IMG/VR virus record: IMGVR_UViG_3300006052_000017
Span: 1 to 39,025 of that record
Strand: one strand, 5' to 3'
Source of the DNA: a virus
DNA length: 39,025 bases
In this document: positions 1 to 5,345 of the stretch, one piece after another
Numbering within the stretch: position 1 is the first letter of the stretch
Layout of the letters: each line of letters opens with the position of its first letter
Notes under the pieces: generated by a model
Databases searched by the model: none
Seen by the model: the letters and a program-made list of their open reading frames with translations, nothing else
Told to the model about the DNA's origin: nothing
Translations under genes and position numbers: made by a program

Positions 1-261
1 GTATGGTTCAACTGGGAGATTGACGAAAAGCTAGAGACTGCCCTCGCAGCCGACACGGCATGGTCGCAGCGCGTGCAAAAGGCGCGCCGCTACTGCGCCG
101 AAAAGGGAATCAAAGATATCCTCATAACGCCCCGCGCCACAATCAAGGGCTGCGCCCTGCTCGCCGCTGGCATGCCACGCGATCGCGTAGACCAGATGAT
201 CCTCCGCAAGGGCATGAGTGACGAACAGTGGGCCGGTCTGTCGCGCCATCTGGGAGCGTAA
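1..261 (+). CDS. C-terminal part of AAA+ (MoxR/CbbQ-type) ATPase, 5' truncated by window edge
   Basis: The frame is open from base 1 to a TAA at 259-261 (86 codons), with no start codon or ribosome site of its own. It begins VWFNWEIDEKLE, which matches the segment of MoxR/CbbQ AAA+ ATPases that follows sensor 1, normally written DRFV...W..DEKLE. The gene at the far end of the window (37833-39025) stops at ...SSID plus two bases of an Arg codon, exactly before this segment. The two are therefore almost certainly one gene of about 485 codons interrupted by the window boundary. The remaining C-terminal helical lid is rich in Arg, Lys and Met. The downstream gene starts 2 bases after the stop, indicating tight coupling. 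Confidence 0.85.
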   Translation, partial: VWFNWEIDEKLETALAADTAWSQRVQKARRYCAEKGIKDILITPRATIKGCALLAAGMPRDRVDQMILRKGMSDEQWAGLSRHLGA

Positions 262-263
262 CC

Positions 264-1256
264 ATGTGCCATCTCTGCACAATCCCGCCAAAGCTGCCCG
301 CACTGCATACATTCACCAGTGCGCGCAGCGCATTCGATGCGTGCATCAAAATGTCCGCATTCAAAGCCGCAAACCGTGATCGTGAGGCGTGGTTTGATGG
401 GCTCACGCAAGAGCAAGCGCGGCAGTGGTCATACGAAGGCTGCAACGCCATCGTCCCGCAAATCGAGGAAACAATGGCGCTCATGGACGCGGAACTGCCC
501 ACGCTATCAATCGAGCATACGATGGGCATTGCGGGGTATTGCCCCGATATCCCGCTGTTTCTATCCTCGGACCCTGAGTGCATGCGTTCAGTCCACTACG
601 ATGCCGCTGCCACTGGCGCAATCAACATCGCGGTATGTCTCGAATCCGGTTGCCGTCAATGCGATAACATCAATTGCTTGTGCGAGCCAATCGACGCAAA
701 CAGCGTGAAGCTGCGCGGCGCCGCTGTTCTCTCACTCGTTGCGCGACTGTCTGCCATCCGCCCCGTCAATCTCATTGCACTTCATACCGTACACGGGCAT
801 ACGCTGGAATCGGAAACGGACAAGCAGTTTTTCTATCGCCGTCGCCATCGCGACTATCAATCGACAGCGGCGCTCGCTGTGCAAATCAACACTGCGCCCC
901 TTGACCTTGCCAGCGCGGGATTTGTTCTGTGCAATGTAGGCTTCGCCCGCGCGGTTCTGTATGGTCTGCATGTACGGGGTCAAAAGGCGCGCAAGACTAG
1001 CGTAAGCGGCGCTCCTGCCGCTGGCCTTACTTTCGCGGCTATCCTTGACGATGATGGTCGGCGCGTAAACGTGCGCGATATGACAGGGGACAAGGAGATG
1101 GAATCGCGGTACTGCCAAGGGATCCGCCGCATGCTCGGATGGGACGCAGCCGACTCGCTGATCGTACCGCCCACGCAAGAGCATATGAGCAGCGCAGAGG
1201 ATGCTATCGCATGGGTCAAGGATAGACTGGCAGTGCTCATGCCAGCGGAAGCATAG
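264..1256 (+). CDS. DUF7192-like (VWA-like) partner of the AAA+ ATPase
   Basis: 330 aa, starting at the ATG 2 bases after the AAA+ stop; a longer reading from 228 would overlap that gene. By recognition it resembles phage proteins of the DUF7192 type. It has an N-terminal helical region with a degenerate F-G-L-T-Q-E-Q-A segment, then a conserved stretch with GIAGYCPDIPLFLSSDPECM (about residues 90-110), then LRGAAVLSLV followed by alternating strands as in a von Willebrand A-like Rossmann fold. Cysteines cluster near residues 133-146 (ESGCRQCDNINCLC) and at the N-terminus (MCHLC), hinting at metal binding. MoxR-type ATPases are typically encoded next to VWA proteins and remodel targets through them, so the pair probably works as one complex. 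The target is unknown. Confidence 0.6.
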   Translation: MCHLCTIPPKLPALHTFTSARSAFDACIKMSAFKAANRDREAWFDGLTQEQARQWSYEGCNAIVPQIEETMALMDAELPTLSIEHTMGIAGYCPDIPLFLSSDPECMRSVHYDAAATGAINIAVCLESGCRQCDNINCLCEPIDANSVKLRGAAVLSLVARLSAIRPVNLIALHTVHGHTLESETDKQFFYRRRHRDYQSTAALAVQINTAPLDLASAGFVLCNVGFARAVLYGLHVRGQKARKTSVSGAPAAGLTFAAILDDDGRRVNVRDMTGDKEMESRYCQGIRRMLGWDAADSLIVPPTQEHMSSAEDAIAWVKDRLAVLMPAEA

Positions 1257-1269
1257 GAGCGCAACAGTG

Positions 1270-1325
1270 ACGGGGCATGGCGCGATTGTTGCATCATGCC
1301 CCGTAGCGGTTGCATTCCGCAATCG
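1270..1325 (+). other. Two consecutive RNA hairpins between operon genes
   Basis: The 92-base gap between the DUF7192-like gene and the next gene contains a perfect 10-bp inverted repeat, ACGGGGCATG (1270-1279) with CATGCCCCGT (1295-1304). It is followed by a 7-bp stem, CGGTTGC (1307-1313) with GCAATCG (1319-1325), whose one G-U pair is allowed only on the plus-strand RNA. No T tract follows, so neither is a terminator. They could be a processing site, a stability element or an attenuator tuning the downstream genes. The function is inferred. Confidence 0.5.
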
Positions 1326-1348
1326 ACAACAGCGAAGGGAAACACAAA

Positions 1349-1948
1349 ATGGAAAACGAACGCAAAGACGTAGAAGTGCACGTGATTGGCAGCGATGGGA
1401 AGGAGCGCACCGAAACGCTCCCCACGGCAATCAAGGATCAACTGTTGACCATCCTCACCAATCGCAAAGATGCGCGCGATGCGGCGCTGACGGCAATCAA
1501 AAAGGCTTTCGGCGCACGCGCCGCGCATGCCGTAAACAATGCCGTGGGCTTGCTGGTGCTCAATCAGAAAACGCTGCAACTTCTGCGCGACGCCGACGCG
1601 CCGGTAGGATTGCTCAAACACTTGGCGCAAGAGCAAGACCAAGTAGAGAACCACCTTTTCCGGTTGCTGTTCGATTGCGCCTTGCCGGAACACTTGCAAT
1701 TGCAGAACTTGGAGATTGCGCCCGAATCCTTGGAGAACATCGCGCAAGTGAAATTGATGCGCGCATGCATCGACATTGCCAAAGCCGACTTGGAAGCGAT
1801 GGACAAGGCAAGCAAAGTCTCGCGCATGATGGCAAAGGATACCGCGCCCGCGTTTCCTTCCAGCGTGGCGGAATTGCTGGCAGGACGCGGCAAGGTGACG
1901 GTAGTCGATGACGATTCAGAAGGGGCGGGTAGTGGAACCGTTCACTAA
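1349..1948 (+). CDS. Hypothetical phage protein, 199 aa
   Basis: Starts at ATG 1349, preceded by a good ribosome site in AGCGAAGGGAAA. Almost the same string, AACAGCGAAGGGAAA, precedes the AAA+ start at 37833, so the two genes share translation signals. The protein is soluble, mainly alpha-helical and charged, with a central DQVENHLFRLLFDCALPEHL region and an acidic C-terminus (VVDDDSEGAGSG). No family is recognised. It lies third in the AAA+/VWA-like operon and may serve the same process. Its 3' end overlaps the next gene by 17 bases in another frame. Confidence 0.75.
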   Translation: MENERKDVEVHVIGSDGKERTETLPTAIKDQLLTILTNRKDARDAALTAIKKAFGARAAHAVNNAVGLLVLNQKTLQLLRDADAPVGLLKHLAQEQDQVENHLFRLLFDCALPEHLQLQNLEIAPESLENIAQVKLMRACIDIAKADLEAMDKASKVSRMMAKDTAPAFPSSVAELLAGRGKVTVVDDDSEGAGSGTVH

Positions 1949-2180
1949 TCGGGAATTGGGTCTGCTGCTGCGCTGCGCGGGCAATGTACTAACGGGCATT
2001 GTCTGCGCATGCGTGCTCGCACTGGTCGGCGTGTCGTGGTATCAGTGGGTGCACGACAACGACGAACGCGCCCGCCTTCTGATGCAGCAAGACACGGCAT
2101 GCCAAATCCGCTATGGCCCCGAATACGGGGCCGGGCAGGATATGCGCTGTCATAAGAAGGACGGCCAGCGCTTCTACTAA
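1932..2180 (+). CDS. Small single-pass membrane protein, 82 aa
   Basis: I chose the GTG at 1932 because GAAGGGG lies at ideal distance upstream (1919-1925). An ATG at 1908 in the same frame would add 8 residues but has a poorer ribosome site. The protein has one hydrophobic segment around residues 16-38 (VLTGIVCACVLALVGVSWYQ), followed by a polar tail with two cysteines (TACQIRYGPEYG, DMRCHKKDG). It is the last gene of the rightward operon, 23 bases before the terminator. It overlaps the previous gene, suggesting coupling. The role is unknown; it could be a superinfection or envelope-modifying protein, but nothing in the sequence proves that. Confidence 0.65.
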   Translation: MEPFTNRELGLLLRCAGNVLTGIVCACVLALVGVSWYQWVHDNDERARLLMQQDTACQIRYGPEYGAGQDMRCHKKDGQRFY

Positions 2181-2203
2181 CAGTCACCCGGAACAACACA
2201 ACT

Positions 2204-2234
2204 AGCCCAGGCTAACCCCCTGGGCTTTTTCTTT
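2204..2234 (+). terminator. Rho-independent terminator of the rightward AAA+ operon
   Basis: A perfect 8-bp stem, AGCCCAGG (2204-2211) with CCTGGGCT (2219-2226), has a 7-base loop and is followed directly by TTTTCTTT. It stands right after the last rightward gene and before the leftward block, as expected for the end of this operon. Confidence 0.92.
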
Positions 2235-2499
2235 ACCTGGGGATAAGAAATCTTATGTTGACTGTTGGCGACTGTTGACTGTTGCTCGAGCGCTCGAGCT
2301 TGGGGCCCGCGCGCCTGGCCGGGCTCGCCTGGTGAGCCTACTGTGAGCCGCCGGGGATGCGCTACATCCGCGACATCCGCTACAAGGCCACCCCGCCCAC
2401 ACTTTTTACCCTTTACGCCCCCGGTGGGATTTCCTTTTTCCCCGGCTACCCCCTCGGCCCTTTGCTACCACCGAGTTAGCAGCACGGATTGCAGCACCC
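2235..2499. other. Non-coding repeat- and palindrome-rich region, candidate replication origin
   Basis: No convincing gene lies here. In order: an AT-rich inverted repeat, ATAAGA-AA-TCTTAT (2243-2256); three direct copies of GACTGTTG (2260-2267, 2270-2277, 2277-2284); a 16-bp perfect palindrome, GCTCGAGCGCTCGAGC (2284-2299); paired GTGAGCC (2332-2338, 2343-2349); paired ACATCCGC (2364-2371, 2373-2380); and a pyrimidine-rich tract near 2400-2450. Iterons, a palindrome and AT/pyrimidine-rich DNA in a non-coding gap between convergent transcription units are typical of a replication or partition origin. I saw no clear DnaA box. The function is inferred. Confidence 0.45.
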
Positions 2500-2739
2500 T
2501 CACTGCTCCCACCACGTAGCATCCGATTTGCCACGTGCGACCATTGGCGTTTGCTCTTTGCCGATTTGGCCTTCTTCGTATGCCTGCTTGCGCTTGAACT
2601 CGTCCACGGCACGTTCGGCCTCCCTTATGTCAGCAGCAATCTGGTTCGGGGAATTCCAGGGAAGTTTATCCCAGTACGGATCAGCTTGCACCCGCCGCAA
2701 CCCCTCCAACCGGAATTCCAATGCTCGCAGGGTGATCAT
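2500..2739 (-). CDS. Small helical hypothetical protein, 79 aa
   Basis: ATG at 2739 is preceded (minus strand) by CCAGAAGGAATCTTA, a good ribosome site at normal distance. The protein is highly charged and helical: an N-terminal MITLRALEFRLEGLRRVQ, then PYWDKLPWNSPNQIAADIREAE and a Lys/Glu-rich helix, ending TWWEQ. It resembles small phage accessory proteins of unknown role and matches no named family I recognise. It is the most distal leftward gene, separated from the rest of the early cluster by the candidate small-RNA region, so it may be transcribed by read-through. Confidence 0.65.
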   Translation of the reverse strand: MITLRALEFRLEGLRRVQADPYWDKLPWNSPNQIAADIREAERAVDEFKRKQAYEEGQIGKEQTPMVARGKSDATWWEQ

Positions 2740-2990
2740 TAAGATTCCTTCTGGTATCTACGCGAAGAAACATTCCCTAGGGCATATACCAATGCTTGCT
2801 GGTGAGCAAAGCCTAGCCATCCTTAGTGCAGATGACTAAGCCTTCAACAATGCCCGCCGGAGCCGCATCGCCCGTCAGCCGTTCGACTAGGGGCGCTAAC
2901 TTCGCCACCCCTCCCCCTGTCTCAAGTCTTTCCCACAGTAGGGGGTTTCCTCGCACCCTGCCGTTGAGTCCCCGACAGTGCGACGGCGGC
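2740..2990. other. Structured non-coding stretch, no supported gene
   Basis: On the minus strand this stretch has several foldable segments, such as a GCTT-T-GCT/AGC-AAGC hairpin (2791-2809) and the pairing CTGT/ACAG with flanking C5/G5. A leftward frame (stop near 2813, TTG at 3010) stays open, but its only start lies within the upstream terminator hairpin and lacks a ribosome site. I treat it as unproven. The region may be leader RNA for the 2500-2739 gene or the 3' part of a longer structured RNA. Confidence 0.35.
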
Positions 2991-3068
2991 AATAAAAAAG
3001 CCGCATTCAACTGGATTCCTGTGGAAACCCTGACTGGTGAGACAGGGAGGAACCCATGTGAATACGGC
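2991..3068 (-). terminator. Long-stem Rho-independent terminator, leftward
   Basis: The 10-bp outer stem (3000-3009/3059-3068), continued by 8-bp and 5-bp inner stems, is directly followed on the minus strand by TTTTTTATT (2999-2991). It could end both the leftward early operon coming from 3135 and the short RNA starting near 3094. Confidence 0.75.
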
Positions 3069-3094
3069 CTTGCAACCCGTCGTTTCCACGCGAC
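2991..3094 (-). ncRNA. Candidate regulatory small RNA with long stem, possible pseudoknot and intrinsic terminator
   Basis: Downstream of a leftward promoter lies about 104 bases ending in a compound stem followed by T6ATT on the minus strand (2991-2999). Outer stem: GCCGTATTCA with TGAATGCGGC (3059-3068 with 3000-3009). Middle stem: TGGGTTCC with GGAATCCA (3049-3056 with 3012-3019). Inner stem: CCCTG with CAGGG. Two positions pair as G-U only if the minus strand is transcribed and would be C-A mismatches on the plus strand, which fixes the direction. The 5' segment GTGGAAAC (3089-3082) is complementary to GTTTCCAC in the bulge (3028-3021), allowing a pseudoknot or a switch. A simple operon terminator is the alternative reading. 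Confidence 0.55.
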
Positions 3095-3100
3095 AGGCGA

Positions 3101-3129
3101 AATCTAAATTCTCCTGGCTACCCTGTCAA
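3101..3129 (-). promoter_or_regulatory. Sigma70-like promoter, leftward
   Basis: On the minus strand, TTGACA (3129-3124) and TAGATT (3106-3101) are separated by exactly 17 bases. The -35 is perfect and the -10 matches at 4 of 6 positions. It starts just after the stop of the 3135-3611 gene, and the predicted start near 3094 lies about 25 bases before the long stem. It would make a short terminated transcript. Confidence 0.6.
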
Positions 3130-3134
3130 GCACT

Positions 3135-3611
3135 TTATATCCCAAGGCTTGTCTTAACGGCAACCATAGCCCTGCCGTGCATTTCCAGGGCTTCATCCCA
3201 ACTGGAACACCTCTCCTGGCTACCATCCAATTCCCCTCCAAAGATCATGGTTTCAAAGAGAAGGGGTGGCCCACCTGCAAAAGAGTGATCCAGGCCCAGG
3301 AATACCGTGCTGACCCGCACCCCCTTGATGGTGTCCTGCTGGACTATCCGGTTGGCTGCATTCTCAAACCATCCCGCCCACTGCCTTGTGGACACCGGCA
3401 CAGGAACATGGGCCTCATTGAGAATATACGTCCCGATCCACGTAGTTACCTCGTCCCCATTGGGGTCGTATATCTTCCTCGTAGACTCCAAGACCAGCCT
3501 GCCCAACCCATACGTCACGGGTGGTTTGCTGTATATCACGGGTGGTTTGCTGTATATCGACTCCATCAGCTTTTGGCGTAGCGATTCCAACTCCGATGAT
3601 GCTTTCTTCAT
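3135..3611 (-). CDS. Conserved-looking phage hypothetical protein, 158 aa
   Basis: I chose ATG 3611 because GGAGG sits 5 bases upstream; an ATG at 3623 is in frame but lacks a ribosome site. After a helical N-terminus (ASSELESLRQKLME) comes a duplicated heptad, YSKPPVI/YSKPPVT. The C-terminal half carries the pattern STVFLGLDHSFAGGPPLLFE followed by CSSWDEALEMHGRAM, which I recognise as a recurrent motif of phage-encoded hypothetical proteins without known function. It is the last gene of the leftward early cluster, one base after the stop of the 48-aa gene before it. Confidence 0.75.
   Translation of the reverse strand: MKKASSELESLRQKLMESIYSKPPVIYSKPPVTYGLGRLVLESTRKIYDPNGDEVTTWIGTYILNEAHVPVPVSTRQWAGWFENAANRIVQQDTIKGVRVSTVFLGLDHSFAGGPPLLFETMIFGGELDGSQERCSSWDEALEMHGRAMVAVKTSLGI
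3515..3556 (-). repeat. Perfect 21-bp tandem duplication inside a gene
   Basis: Two identical adjacent 21-bp units (3515-3535 and 3536-3556; plus strand TCACGGGTGGTTTGCTGTAT and one more A) encode the repeated heptad YSKPPVx of the 158-aa protein. Identity at every base indicates a recent in-frame slippage or duplication event. Confidence 0.9.
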
Positions 3612-3612
3612 G

Positions 3613-3759
3613 TCACCCTCCATTCCTCTTTAACCACTCCACATAGGCCACCCGCTGTTCCTGGCTATATGGCTCGGGTGCTGGCCGGTATTTGGGCGGC
3701 TTGACCTCCTTGCCCTTATCCTTGACCAAGTTGACTGTTCCAAACTGGTATTTCTTCAT
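3613..3759 (-). CDS. Small hypothetical protein, 48 aa
   Basis: A 49-codon frame starts at ATG 3759, overlapping the stop of the preceding 20-aa gene in an ATGA junction, and ends TGA one base before the next start. The protein is basic and proline-rich in the middle (KEVKPPKYRPAPEPYSQEQ), ends in a short helix VAYVEWLKRNGG and has no membrane segment. The junctions on both sides and normal codon composition support a real coupled gene. No family is recognised. Confidence 0.65.
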   Translation of the reverse strand: MKKYQFGTVNLVKDKGKEVKPPKYRPAPEPYSQEQRVAYVEWLKRNGG

Positions 3760-3818
3760 TTATCCGCCCACTCCAAGATCAATACAGCAGCAATTATTAA
3801 CAAAAGAAAAGTAATCAT
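3756..3818 (-). CDS. Tiny membrane peptide, 20 aa
   Basis: ATG 3818 follows GGAGGGGAA, a near-ideal ribosome site, and overlaps the upstream stop as ATGA. The product MITFLLLIIAAVLILEWADK is a single hydrophobic helix with a short charged C-terminus. Its own stop overlaps the next ATG in another ATGA junction. Position, ribosome site and composition all argue for translation. Tiny phage membrane peptides may act on host membrane proteins or in lysis timing, but no role can be assigned here. Confidence 0.55.
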   Translation of the reverse strand: MITFLLLIIAAVLILEWADK

Positions 3819-4396
3819 TTCCCCTCCCTGCGTGCGGCGTCGATTGCGGCGTGCAACCTGCGCATTTCCTGCTGCAAGTAAGCCTCTGGCGCGGTCTTGG
3901 CGTCAAACCATAGACCCTCATCCTCTGACTGTTCGTCTACAACCTCCTGCGCTGCCTTGAGTGCGTTAGCTGCATCTGCATACTTCTTTATGGTTTCTGG
4001 ATCACCATAGATGAATCCAGGTGGAGGGTTTTGGTACTCGGCTAACCGTGCTTCAAGTGCCTCTGCAAACTCATGTGTATTCTCTAGTGATATTTCTGCT
4101 GCCTTAAGTGCGGCCTCTAGCTGCGCAATGCGCTTGTCCTGCAACCGTATGGTTTCCTCCCCTAGCTGTCGAATGGCGGCGGCACAATACACACCCGGCC
4201 TTGGCACGCCCTCAAATGTTCCCATTTCCTCGCACACCTTCGCCGCTTCCTCTAGCGCGATACGCTGGGCGGCACGCATGGCGTCAAACACAGGTGTACA
4301 GGCTGGGCACTCTTGTTCTGGAGCACCCATGATTGCTGGGACTCTGCGGGTGTCATTGCACATAACGCACGGCAACGGCGGTAGGGGGAGTTTCAT
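3815..4396 (-). CDS. Zinc-ribbon and coiled-coil protein, 193 aa
   Basis: ATG 4396 is chosen because GGAG lies 7 bases upstream and it forms a TGATG junction with the preceding 31-aa gene; ATG 4408 is a longer alternative. Near the N-terminus, CVMC (about residues 10-13) and CPAC (about 30-33) form a four-cysteine zinc-ribbon pattern. The rest is a long helical region (EEAAKVCEEMGTF, then LQDKRIAQLEAALKAAEISL and ALEARLAEY), probably a coiled coil. A C-terminal helix ends HAAIDAARREGK. Phages often carry such proteins beside nuclease and regulatory genes; the precise role is unknown. Confidence 0.75.
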   Translation of the reverse strand: MKLPLPPLPCVMCNDTRRVPAIMGAPEQECPACTPVFDAMRAAQRIALEEAAKVCEEMGTFEGVPRPGVYCAAAIRQLGEETIRLQDKRIAQLEAALKAAEISLENTHEFAEALEARLAEYQNPPPGFIYGDPETIKKYADAANALKAAQEVVDEQSEDEGLWFDAKTAPEAYLQQEMRRLHAAIDAARREGK

Positions 4397-4491
4397 CACA
4401 TGCTCCATAGAATAAGCGCACCTACTATCGCAATAAGCAATATAGATGCCAACAGCACGTAGTAAAACGGTACTCTGGGATAGTCAAACAC
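4396..4491 (-). CDS. Tiny membrane protein, 31 aa
   Basis: GTG 4491 lies in the last codons of the nuclease gene, with GAAGG 6 bases upstream. The 31-residue product starts near MFDYPRVPFYYV and continues into one hydrophobic helix (LLASILLIAIVGALILW). Its TGA overlaps the following ATG as TGATG. It is the second tiny membrane protein in this cluster, and both are wired into the operon by overlaps. That arrangement makes chance frames unlikely. The function is unknown. Confidence 0.55.
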   Translation of the reverse strand: MFDYPRVPFYYVLLASILLIAIVGALILWSM

Positions 4492-4762
4492 CGATTACCT
4501 TCAAGGCTTCCTCGGCGCTGTGGACAATGGCGTACTGCCCATACCAAGTCTGCCTAAAATCCGCCTGTGCTATGGTCAGCCGTCGCTTGGAGGGAGGCTT
4601 CTTCGGGTCCTTGACTTCCAACAGGTAATTCTTCCCCCGAAACCCCACCAACAGGTCGCACGGCTCGTCCATCACAAACACCGATGCCGCTACCCGCTTC
4701 AAGGCTTGCACTATCTCGCCCTGGTTCGCATCCTTGCGGTTCCCATATCGCGCCAATGTCAC
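4484..4762 (-). CDS. Small PD-(D/E)xK (VRR-NUC-like) nuclease, 92 aa
   Basis: The product is a compact restriction-fold nuclease. The frame is open from 4810, but GTG 4762 has GAGGGGG 6 bases upstream and gives the usual N-terminus, (M)TLARYGNRKDANQGEIVQAL. Catalytic residues are visible as D36, then E49-V-K51 in LLEVKD, following the CDLLVGFRGKNY strand, with a conserved PPSKRRLT loop after it and a final helix SAEEALKVIGV. Small VRR-NUC-like proteins are common in phage early regions and are thought to cut branched DNA. The 5' end overlaps the upstream gene by about 209 bases in another frame. Confidence 0.75.
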   Translation of the reverse strand: MTLARYGNRKDANQGEIVQALKRVAASVFVMDEPCDLLVGFRGKNYLLEVKDPKKPPSKRRLTIAQADFRQTWYGQYAIVHSAEEALKVIGV

Positions 4763-5030
4763 GTAACACCCCCTCGTAGGCTTGGATCTGGCACCACTCC
4801 AATTTCTCACCCGCTAGGTGCCGATCCCGTAGACGATACGCCCACGCCTTCGGGCCAGCATAGCCATCGACTGTTCGCAGGGAGGCCAGGTGGGTGCTGG
4901 CAAACAGCCGCCAGGAAGCCGGAACAGCCGCATTCTTGCTGGCTATGCACTTCTCACACCACTCCTGCTCGGAGGAGAACTTCCCCGATTGCACCGCCCG
5001 TTGCATCACCAGCCTTGGTCTGCGTTCCAC
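4554..5030 (-). CDS. Hypothetical protein, 158 aa, with unusual long overlap of the nuclease gene
   Basis: GTG 5030 follows GAAAGG; ATG 5006 is an alternative start. Residues 1-90 look like a genuine phage protein: EQEWCEKCIASKNAAVPASW, then GPKAWAYRLRDRHLAGEKLE ending VLRDIGAIW. This is a short-helix pattern I associate with small phage proteins of about 90 residues. From there to 4554 the frame simply stays open across the nuclease gene (GCEPGRDSASLEAGSGIG...) with low-complexity character, so the last 70 or so residues may be incidental. The gene starts only 18 bases after the upstream terminator. Confidence 0.55.
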   Translation of the reverse strand: MERRPRLVMQRAVQSGKFSSEQEWCEKCIASKNAAVPASWRLFASTHLASLRTVDGYAGPKAWAYRLRDRHLAGEKLEWCQIQAYEGVLRDIGAIWEPQGCEPGRDSASLEAGSGIGVCDGRAVRPVGGVSGEELPVGSQGPEEASLQATADHSTGGF

Positions 5031-5047
5031 GTGAAACCTTTCTTGGG

Positions 5048-5084
5048 CAAAAAAATGCCCCGGTAGGAGGAGAGCTACCGGGGC
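5048..5084 (-). terminator. Rho-independent terminator, leftward
   Basis: On the minus strand a perfect 10-bp stem, GCCCCGGTAG with CTACCGGGGC (5084-5075 with 5066-5057), and an 8-base loop are followed by A and then T7 (5055-5049). It closes the two-gene regulator transcript, and genes further left would need read-through, antitermination or another promoter. Confidence 0.9.
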
Positions 5085-5093
5085 CGGAGGTCG

Positions 5094-5342
5094 CTAAGTC
5101 GCCTCTCGGGCCAACTCGCGAAGGGAACGAACATTCGGATCATACGTCAAGCGTTCAATGAACTGGCAAATAGCCTCACGGTTCATGCCATCGCATTCCT
5201 TGGACGCCAGCCGCACGGCAAGGCGCTCCAAGACCAGCTTTTCGATGGTCGAGCCAAACGCCACCATGCGCCGTTCCTCATCCCCGATCCAGAAGGTCGA
5301 GTCAGCAATTTCGGCAAATTCCCTGCGGGCTACCAAGTCCAT
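5094..5342 (-). CDS. Hypothetical protein, 82 aa, second gene of the regulator operon
   Basis: ATG 5342 has GGAG 8 bases upstream and follows the HTH gene stop by 3 bases. The protein is acidic to neutral and helical, with DEERRMVAFGSTIEKLVLER and LASKECDGMNREAICQFIER segments. No membrane segment or named domain is seen. Being alone with the HTH regulator between the switch promoter and a strong terminator, it may modulate that regulator or host functions. That is inference from position. Confidence 0.75.
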   Translation of the reverse strand: MDLVARREFAEIADSTFWIGDEERRMVAFGSTIEKLVLERLAVRLASKECDGMNREAICQFIERLTYDPNVRSLRELAREAT

Positions 5343-5345
5343 GAT

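Noticed and set aside
2813-3010. Leftward 65-aa open frame
   Set aside because: Its only start is a TTG within the terminator stem, with no ribosome site; the bases are better explained by RNA structure.
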